Shown: in pieces, positions 58,070-64,000 of the stretch
How positions within the stretch are numbered: position 1 is the stretch's first letter
Layout of the letters: each line of letters begins with the position of its first letter
Source of the DNA: Desertivibrio insolitus
GTDB lineage: Bacteria > Actinomycetota > Actinomycetes > Actinomycetales > Microbacteriaceae
Length of the DNA stretch: 64,000 nucleotides
Direction of reading: 5' to 3'
Assembly (NCBI RefSeq): GCF_017355965.1
Contig: NZ_JAFIQW010000001.1
Span: 496,001-560,000 of the forward strand
Program-made: the position numbers and the translations under genes
Notes under the pieces: model-generated
What the model was told of the DNA's origin: nothing
Database searches by the model: none
The model's input: the letters and a program-made list of their open reading frames with translations, nothing else

Positions 58070-59185
58070 ATGCCAGCGCAACTTCTCAACCGTCTCGAGC
58101 GCCCGGTCAGCGCGCCCGCACCCCGCCTCTGGGTCCCAAAGCACGTCGTCGTCACCCGGTCGGCCGCGGAGCTCCCCCACACCGCCGAGATCCTCCGCCG
58201 CGTCGAGGTCGCCGGTGTCACCGACATCGACTTCCTGCGTGCGGACCGCCTCACCTCGCCCAAGGGCGAGACCGAGCGCGAGGCCTACGCGCGCGCCAAG
58301 GCGACGCTCGCCGTCGTCGTCGCTCCCCCGTCGCAGCTCAAGCCGCAGCCCATCCCGCCGTCGGCCGACTGGCGCCTCGACCTCGCTCGCGGCTGCCCCG
58401 CGCACTGCCAGTACTGCTACCTCGCAGGCTCGCTCTCCGGGGCGCCGATCACTCGCGTCTACGCGAACCTCGATGACATCCTCGCCCCGATCTCCACACT
58501 GACCGGCCACGGCACCGTCACCACCGGCGACGCGGCCCGGGGCATCGAGGGCACGACGTTCGAGCTCTCCTGCTACACCGACCCGCTGGGCATCGAGCAC
58601 CTGACCGGCTCGCTCGCCACGGCGATCAGCCGGGTCGGGAGCGGTTTCTACGGCGACGGCGCCTCCCTGCGCTTCACCACCAAGTTCGACGCGGTCGAGC
58701 CCCTGCTCGAACTGCCGCACGGCGGCCGCACGCGCATCCGCTTCTCCCTCAACGCGGCCGAGGTCGAGCGCTTCGAGGGCGGCACGGCACGGATGCCGCA
58801 GCGCATCGACGCCCTTCGCCGCGTCGCCCAGGCGGGCTACCCGGTCGGACTCACGATCGCGCCGGTGATGCCCATCCCGGGCTGGCAGGACTCGTACGGC
58901 ACCCTGCTCTCCGACGTGGCCGCCGCGCTCGACGGCATCCCGGACCTCGACCTCACGGCTGAGGTGATCACGCACCGCTTCACGCCGTCGAGCAAGGACG
59001 TGCTGCTGAACTGGTACCCGCGCACCAAGCTCGAGATGGACGAGGCCTCACGCACGGCCAAGCGTTCCAAGTTCGGCGGGGTCAAGTACGTGTACCCGCG
59101 CGAGACCATGACCGACCTCAAGGGGTGGTTCGGCGAGCAGCTCGGTGAGCGGCTGCCCGGGGCGCGTTTGCTGTACTGGACGTGA
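58070..59185 (+). CDS. Spore photoproduct lyase family radical SAM protein
   Basis: 371 residues. Radical SAM cluster motif CPAHCQYC near residue 113, preceded by LDLARG as in SplB, and the C-terminal SKFGGVKYVYPRE region. Classical SplB repairs the spore photoproduct thymine dimer using a 4Fe-4S cluster, SAM and a conserved Cys. Actinobacteria that do not make endospores carry this branch too, possibly for UV repair of dry DNA or another reaction. Divergent from the LolA-like gene; monocistronic. Confidence 0.9.
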   Translation: MPAQLLNRLERPVSAPAPRLWVPKHVVVTRSAAELPHTAEILRRVEVAGVTDIDFLRADRLTSPKGETEREAYARAKATLAVVVAPPSQLKPQPIPPSADWRLDLARGCPAHCQYCYLAGSLSGAPITRVYANLDDILAPISTLTGHGTVTTGDAARGIEGTTFELSCYTDPLGIEHLTGSLATAISRVGSGFYGDGASLRFTTKFDAVEPLLELPHGGRTRIRFSLNAAEVERFEGGTARMPQRIDALRRVAQAGYPVGLTIAPVMPIPGWQDSYGTLLSDVAAALDGIPDLDLTAEVITHRFTPSSKDVLLNWYPRTKLEMDEASRTAKRSKFGGVKYVYPRETMTDLKGWFGEQLGERLPGARLLYWT

Positions 59186-59246
59186 GCGCTACCGGGAAGG
59201 GCGCCTCATTGTTGCCACTTCCCGTATACCCCGCCACACTGGCCCG

Positions 59247-61985
59247 GTGGATGACGCGGCGCCGAGCGGACCGGCGACCGGAGCCGTGAATCCGGCGGAA
59301 ACCCGTCGACGCGACCGGGGCGGAACGGCCGAGTCATCCGACACGCCTCTCTTGACGACCAAGATGCATGCCGCGAGACCGCGGTCGGGCGCCGTCGCGC
59401 GTCCACGCCTGATCGCGCGGCTGGCCGCGGGGCGGGCACGAGGGCTCGTGTCGATCACAGCTCCCCCCGGCTTCGGGAAGACGTCGATCCTCGCCGAATG
59501 GCTCGCGGACCCCGCCTCGCCCGCGTGTGTGGCGTGGGTGTCGCTCGACGACCGCGACAACTCCGCTCGCACCTTCTGGCGGTACGCCCTCACCGCGTTG
59601 GCCGGTGCGACCCGCAGCGCCGAGCAGGCGCTGGCCGTGCTCGAAGCAGCGGAAGCGCCGATCGATGCGGCCCTGACCGCACTCGTCAACGAACTCGACC
59701 TGAGTGCCGATGAGGTCGTGCTCGTGCTCGACGACTTCCACGCCATCGAGGACCGCGACATCCTCCACGGGGTCGAGTTCCTCGTCGAGAACGCTCCCCC
59801 GAATCTGCGGATCGTCCTCGCCGGTCGCGCGGACCCGGCGCTGCCCCTCGGGCGGTTGCGCGCCTCGGGTCGACTCGTCGAGCTGCGCGCGGCCGACCTC
59901 CGGTTCACGGAGCACGAGGTCGCCGACTACCTGCGCGCCACCGTCGGCGATGTGCTCGCGCCCGCGGAGAGCGCCGCGCTCGCACAACGCACGGAGGGAT
60001 GGATCGCGGCGATCCAGCTCGCGGCGATCTCGCTCGAGGGCCGCACGGACGCCTCCGACTTCGTCCAGAACTTCGCGGGCGACGACCGACACGTGGTCGA
60101 TTACCTGATGGAGGAGGTGCTGCGCCGGCAGCCTGCTGCCCTTCGCACGTTCCTGCTCGACACCTCCGTCCTCGGCCGGTTCACGAGCGACCTCGTCGAA
60201 GCGGTGACGGGAGCGCCGGCGGGCGCCGCCGCCCTCGAGAGTCTCGAGCGGGCCAACCTCTTCCTGGTTCCGCTCGACGACAGGCGCGGCTGGTACCGCT
60301 ACCACCACCTGTTCGCGCAGATGCTGCGCGCCCGCCTGCTCGTCGAGACCCCGCAGCGCGTCGGGATGTTGCACGAGCGGGCGAGCGAATGGTTCGAGAA
60401 GTCGGGCCTGGCCGAGGACGCGATCCTCCATGCCGTCGCGGCGGGCCGCTTCGACAGGGCGGCCGCGCTGATCTCCGCGGAGGCACCGACACTCAGGCGG
60501 CGGCGCGACGAGTCGACGCTGGTGCGGTGGCTCGAGCTTCTGCCCCGGCCCACCGTCCGGGCGAGCGCCACCCTCAGCCTCGGGCTCGCGGGCGCACTGC
60601 TGTCCGTCGGTCGCGTCGACGAGGTCGACGAACTCCTCGAGTCGGCGGCAACCGGAGCCCCCACCGACGAGCTCCGAGCGGTGGAAGGCGGAGTGGCCCT
60701 GTACCGCGCGGCGTGCGCGCTGGCCGGCGGCGACGTGAAGGGCGCGGCAGAGCAGGCGCAACTCGCAGCGGACCTCGCCGCCGACGGCGACCATCTGGCA
60801 CGCGGATCGGCGCTCGGGTTGATCGGGCTGACCCGATGGAGCCGCGGGAACCTATCCGACGCGGAGACGTCCTGGTCGGTCGCCGTCGAGCAGCTCCGAC
60901 TCGCGGACCACGTCTCCGACTCTCTCGGCGGCACCATCGCCCTCACCGACATCGCCATGGCACAGGGGCGGCTCGGCCACGCCGCCGCGCTGGCCCGCGA
61001 TGCGCTGAGCATCGCTCAGGCCTCCGATCCGCCGTTGAAGGGCGCCTCGGACATGCTGGTCGCCCTCGCCACCGTGCTGCTCGAGCGCGACGACCTCGAG
61101 GGTGCTCGCCGGTGCCTCGCCGAGGCGGACGACCTCGGCGACGACAACGGCCTGCCGCAGAATCGCCATCGTCTGCTGACCCTCACCGCGCGACTGCACC
61201 TATCCGAGGGCGACGCGGATGCCGCGATCGCCGCGTTCGACGCGGCGGAGCGCGCCTACACGCCCGACTTCTTCCCCGACCACAGGCCGATCGCCGCTCA
61301 GAGAGCCCGCGCCTATCTGGCCGCCGAGCGCCACCAGGACGCCCGTGACTGGCTGCGTCGGCGTGGGCTCGCGATCGACGACGAACTGACCTATCTGACG
61401 GAGTACGAGCACCTCACGCTCGCCCGCATCCTGCTCGCCGACGGTGCCGAGCCGACAACCGCCGCTCGCGTCACCGAGCTGCTCGAACGGATGCTGGACT
61501 CGGCGGAGCAAGGCGGCAGGAGGGGCAGCGCGATCGAGGTGCGCGCCCTACTCTCCCTCTCTCACGCGCGACAAGGTCGGCTGAACCAGGCGCTCGAGAC
61601 GCTGCAGAGCGCCGTCCGGTCGGCGGAGCCCGAGGGTCACGTGCGGCCGTTCGCCGACGAAGGCGAGCGGATGGCGCGGATGCTCACCCTGCTCGCCCGG
61701 AGCACTCCGCGCGATCTGCATCTGCGACGGCTCATCGACGCCACCAACACGACGCCGGCACCTGACCGGAGCGCGCGGAGCGTACCGCTCGGCCCGCCGC
61801 TCAGTGAGCGCGAGTTCGACGTGCTCCGCCTGCTGCGCTCCGACCTCGGTGGCGCAGCCATCGCCCGCGAGCTCTCGGTCTCGCTGAACACCCTGCGCAC
61901 GCACACCAAGAGCATCTACACGAAGCTCGGTGTCACCTCCCGGCGCGAGGCGGTCACGCGCGCCACGCAACTCCAACTGCTCTAG
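59247..61985 (+). CDS. MalT-type LuxR-family ATP-dependent transcriptional regulator
   Basis: About 912 residues from GTG 59247 (start uncertain). STAND ATPase region with Walker A APPGFGKT near residue 75 and Walker B VLVLDDFHAIED, a winged-helix segment and WYRYHHLFAQML, then TPR-like repeats over about 350 residues (sensor), and a C-terminal LuxR helix-turn-helix (LSEREFDVLRLLRSDLGGAAIARELSVSLNTLRTHTKSIYTKLGV). It probably activates transcription when a ligand binds the repeat region. The three-gene operon just downstream is the obvious candidate target. Confidence 0.93.
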   Translation: MDDAAPSGPATGAVNPAETRRRDRGGTAESSDTPLLTTKMHAARPRSGAVARPRLIARLAAGRARGLVSITAPPGFGKTSILAEWLADPASPACVAWVSLDDRDNSARTFWRYALTALAGATRSAEQALAVLEAAEAPIDAALTALVNELDLSADEVVLVLDDFHAIEDRDILHGVEFLVENAPPNLRIVLAGRADPALPLGRLRASGRLVELRAADLRFTEHEVADYLRATVGDVLAPAESAALAQRTEGWIAAIQLAAISLEGRTDASDFVQNFAGDDRHVVDYLMEEVLRRQPAALRTFLLDTSVLGRFTSDLVEAVTGAPAGAAALESLERANLFLVPLDDRRGWYRYHHLFAQMLRARLLVETPQRVGMLHERASEWFEKSGLAEDAILHAVAAGRFDRAAALISAEAPTLRRRRDESTLVRWLELLPRPTVRASATLSLGLAGALLSVGRVDEVDELLESAATGAPTDELRAVEGGVALYRAACALAGGDVKGAAEQAQLAADLAADGDHLARGSALGLIGLTRWSRGNLSDAETSWSVAVEQLRLADHVSDSLGGTIALTDIAMAQGRLGHAAALARDALSIAQASDPPLKGASDMLVALATVLLERDDLEGARRCLAEADDLGDDNGLPQNRHRLLTLTARLHLSEGDADAAIAAFDAAERAYTPDFFPDHRPIAAQRARAYLAAERHQDARDWLRRRGLAIDDELTYLTEYEHLTLARILLADGAEPTTAARVTELLERMLDSAEQGGRRGSAIEVRALLSLSHARQGRLNQALETLQSAVRSAEPEGHVRPFADEGERMARMLTLLARSTPRDLHLRRLIDATNTTPAPDRSARSVPLGPPLSEREFDVLRLLRSDLGGAAIARELSVSLNTLRTHTKSIYTKLGVTSRREAVTRATQLQLL

Positions 61986-62047
61986 CGACGCGAAAATCAC
62001 CAGATGTGGTGATGCCGTCTCACCTCCCCGGTTCCTACCGTTCAGGT

Positions 62048-62284
62048 GTGACATCGACCGACACTCCTCCCACCTGCTACGCCATCCGCGTCGCGGGGCA
62101 CCTCGACGCCGGCTGGGCTGTGTGGTTCGACGGCATGCACATCACCACCGAGAGCGGGGGCACCACGCTGCTGCGCGGCGACCTCGCCGATCAGGCCGCC
62201 CTCCACGGCATCCTGAACCGGCTCCGCGACAGCGGGCTCCCCCTCCTCTCGGTGAACATCGACCACTCAAGGAGCACGTCATGA
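62048..62284 (+). CDS. Small conserved protein of LuxR/DUF4386 neighbourhoods
   Basis: 78 residues from GTG 62048. The pattern CYAIRVAGHLDAGWAVWFDG, GTTLLRGDLADQAALHGILNRLRD and LPLLSVN recurs in actinobacterial small proteins found near MalT-like regulators. No known domain; predicted cytoplasmic alpha/beta. Its stop overlaps the DUF4386 start (ATGA), so the two are made together. Function unknown. Confidence 0.8.
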   Translation: MTSTDTPPTCYAIRVAGHLDAGWAVWFDGMHITTESGGTTLLRGDLADQAALHGILNRLRDSGLPLLSVNIDHSRSTS

Positions 62285-63015
62285 CCCTCTCGACCCATCC
62301 CCGCCCGGACACCATCCCCGGCACCACCCCGCGACGGATCGCCGCGACCGCCGGCGCGCTCTACCTCGTCACGTTCCTCAGCTCGATCCCCGCCTACCTG
62401 TTGATCACCCCGATCCTCACCGACCCCGGCTATATCGTGAGCGCCGGGGCCGACACTCAGGTCCTCCTCGGCAGCATCCTGGATCTCGTGAACGCGGTCG
62501 CCTGCATCGGCACCGCGGTCGCGCTGTTCCCGCTGGTCCGTCGCGTGCACGAGTCCGCGGCCCTCGGCTTCGTCGCCGCACGCGTCATGGAGGCGGCGAT
62601 CATCGTCGTCGGCGTCATGGCCCTCTTCACGGTCATCAGCCTGCGCCAGCCGGATGCCACGGGCGCCGAAGCCGACACGCTCACCCTTATCGGCACCGCC
62701 CTCGTCACGCTGCGCGACTGGACGTTCGGCTTCGGGCCCGGCTTCGTGCCCGCCGTCAACGCGCTGCTGCTCGGGTACGTGCTGTACCGCTCCCGGCTCG
62801 TGCCGCGCATCATCCCGCTAGTCGGCCTGATCGGCGCCCCGCTGCTCGCATCGTCGACTCTCGGCATCATGCTCGGGGTCAACCACGAAGGCTCCGTCTG
62901 GCAGGCGGTGGCCACCGTTCCGATCTTCCTCTGGGAGCTGTCGGTCGGCCTGTGGATGCTCGTCAAGGGCTTCGACAGCGACGCGGTCGCCGCTGTCACC
63001 GAGGAGGCACGATGA
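62281..63015 (+). CDS. DUF4386 membrane protein
   Basis: 244 residues, ATG 62281. About six or seven membrane helices beginning with RRIAATAGALYLVTFLSSIPAYLL and including FGPGFVPAVNALLLGYVLYRSRLVPR, the most conserved region of DUF4386. Coupled to the small gene before it and the dehydrogenase after it (ATGA overlap). Function unknown. Confidence 0.9.
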   Translation: MTLSTHPRPDTIPGTTPRRIAATAGALYLVTFLSSIPAYLLITPILTDPGYIVSAGADTQVLLGSILDLVNAVACIGTAVALFPLVRRVHESAALGFVAARVMEAAIIVVGVMALFTVISLRQPDATGAEADTLTLIGTALVTLRDWTFGFGPGFVPAVNALLLGYVLYRSRLVPRIIPLVGLIGAPLLASSTLGIMLGVNHEGSVWQAVATVPIFLWELSVGLWMLVKGFDSDAVAAVTEEAR

Positions 63016-63983
63016 GAGCGGCGGTCTATCGGCGCTTCGGTGGTCCCGACGTCGTCGGCGTCGAGGAGGTCCCCACTCCTCGTCCCCGCCCCGACGAGAT
63101 CCTGATCCGCGTGCACGCGAGCACGGTGAGCGCCGCCGACCACCGGTCGCGCTCGAAGGACGTGCCCCGCGGTCTCGCCCTTCCCAGCTCGCTCGTGCTC
63201 GGTCTGTTCCGTCCGCGCCGGCGCGTGCTCGGCATGGACGTCGCCGGGGTGGTCGAGGCGGTCGGCGCCGAGGCCCTCGGCTTCGCTCCGGGAGACGAGG
63301 TCATCGCGATGCTCGGCAGCCGCTTCGGCGGGCACGCGGAGTACGCCTTGATCAAGGCGACCGATGCCGTCGCGCCGAAGCCGTCACGCCTCCGCTTCGA
63401 CGAGGCTGCGGCGATCGTGTTCGGCGGCATCACGGCTCGGGCCTTCCTCCGCCAGGCGGACGTGTCGGCCGGAGCGCGTGTGCTGGTCAACGGTGCATCC
63501 GGTTCGGTCGGCACGGCCGTCGTGCAACTGGCTCACGCCTCGGGCGCTCACGTGACGGCGGTCACGAGCGACGCCAACGGTGACCTCGTCATGGGTCTCG
63601 GCGCGGACGAGGTCGTCGATTACGGCAAGACCGACTTCGCTGCGGACGGCAGGATGTACGACGTTCTCGTGGACTGCGTCGGCAACGCGCCGCTGTCGCG
63701 GGTGAAAGGCAGCATCGCCTCCGGAGGCGCGGTCCTGCTCGTCGCGACCGACCTGCCCTCGCTCCTCACGGCCAAGCGCGACGCCCGCCGCCTCGGCATC
63801 AGCGTCGTGACCGGCCCCGGCCCGTATCGCGCCGACGACCTGCGGTACCTGACACAGCTCGCCGAGGAAGGGCGACTCGTTCCAGTCATCGACCGCACCT
63901 ACCGCCTCGACGAGATCGCCGACGCGCATCGCTACGTCGACACCGGCCGCAAGCGCGGGAGCGTCGTCCTCGCGGTCAGCTGA
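63012..63983 (+). CDS. Zinc-free NAD(P)H-dependent alcohol dehydrogenase/quinone oxidoreductase (MDR family)
   Basis: 323 residues, ATG overlapping the DUF4386 stop. GroES-like N-terminal domain and Rossmann domain with VNGASGSVGTAVVQLA. The structural- and catalytic-zinc cysteines of alcohol dehydrogenases are absent, so this is a quinone-oxidoreductase-like member of the MDR superfamily, common after DUF4386 genes. Likely reduces enones or quinones with NADPH. Nothing is recognised in the last 17 bases of the window. Confidence 0.92.
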   Translation: MRAAVYRRFGGPDVVGVEEVPTPRPRPDEILIRVHASTVSAADHRSRSKDVPRGLALPSSLVLGLFRPRRRVLGMDVAGVVEAVGAEALGFAPGDEVIAMLGSRFGGHAEYALIKATDAVAPKPSRLRFDEAAAIVFGGITARAFLRQADVSAGARVLVNGASGSVGTAVVQLAHASGAHVTAVTSDANGDLVMGLGADEVVDYGKTDFAADGRMYDVLVDCVGNAPLSRVKGSIASGGAVLLVATDLPSLLTAKRDARRLGISVVTGPGPYRADDLRYLTQLAEEGRLVPVIDRTYRLDEIADAHRYVDTGRKRGSVVLAVS

Positions 63984-64000
63984 ACGCGCGGCTCACTCCT

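Overview
High-GC actinobacterial chromosome. The signs are roughly 70% G+C, GTG/TTG starts, leaderless starts just behind TANNNT -10 boxes, ECF sigma/anti-sigma pairs, DUF998/DUF4386/DUF2231 membrane proteins and LacI-governed sugar operons. Gene types and a REP-like repeat suggest Microbacteriaceae (inference). No rRNA, tRNA, CRISPR, integrase or transposase was seen, and no gene-free stretch exceeds 300 bases.

Layout. (1) 1-4.1 kb: the end of an anti-sigma gene, small housekeeping/hypothetical genes and a LacI regulator. (2) 4.2-14.1 kb: a five-gene minus-strand operon (two sugar ABC permeases, binding lipoprotein, GH42 beta-galactosidase, secreted modular GH30 endo-beta-1,6-galactanase type) facing a LacI gene; probably plant arabinogalactan side-chain use. 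(3) 14.1-22.2 kb: TetR, SDR, PrmC-like methyltransferase, AKR, NmrA-like, TPR, DUF998 and DUF2231 genes, then ECF sigma/anti-sigma/lipoprotein. (4) 22.3-43.4 kb: a large carbohydrate locus with GH127, RuBisCO-like protein, DUF1537 kinase, GH2, sugar ABC importer, Asp/Glu-racemase-fold enzyme, SorC regulator, FAD/Fe-S dehydrogenase, uronate-dehydrogenase-like SDR, GH78 and a DUF5060/DUF4038 (GH140 apiosidase-like) protein. Its promoter regions share TGCAT-type boxes, including a near-identical 35-bp element used twice. (5) 43.4-45.7 kb: a cystine/polar amino acid ABC transporter. (6) 45.9-47.8 kb: a lower-GC islet with an AAA ATPase + HNH pair resembling Septu (PtuAB); both reading frames are interrupted. 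(7) 47.9-55 kb: a LacI-controlled sugar-acid operon (Gfo/Idh, KDG-dehydratase type, enolase superfamily, semialdehyde dehydrogenase), then an M24-like gene carrying a similar operator. (8) 55-64 kb: ABC-2 exporter with LolA-like protein, spore-photoproduct-lyase-like radical SAM enzyme, and a MalT-type LuxR regulator followed by a coupled small protein/DUF4386/alcohol dehydrogenase operon.

How region 4 may work (inference): small apiose-, rhamnose- and arabinose-containing oligosaccharides, for example fragments of rhamnogalacturonan II or apiosyl glycosides, are imported and cut in the cytoplasm, since none of the four glycosidases has a signal peptide. The RuBisCO-like protein and DUF1537 kinase match the OiaX/OiaK pair of described D-apiose catabolism (kinase, then decarboxylation to L-erythrulose 1-phosphate). 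The described upstream enzymes (ApsD, ApnL, ApnO) are not recognisable here. An SDR, an FAD/Fe-S 2-hydroxyacid dehydrogenase and a racemase-fold protein with only one of the two family cysteines occupy their place, so this may be an undescribed variant route.
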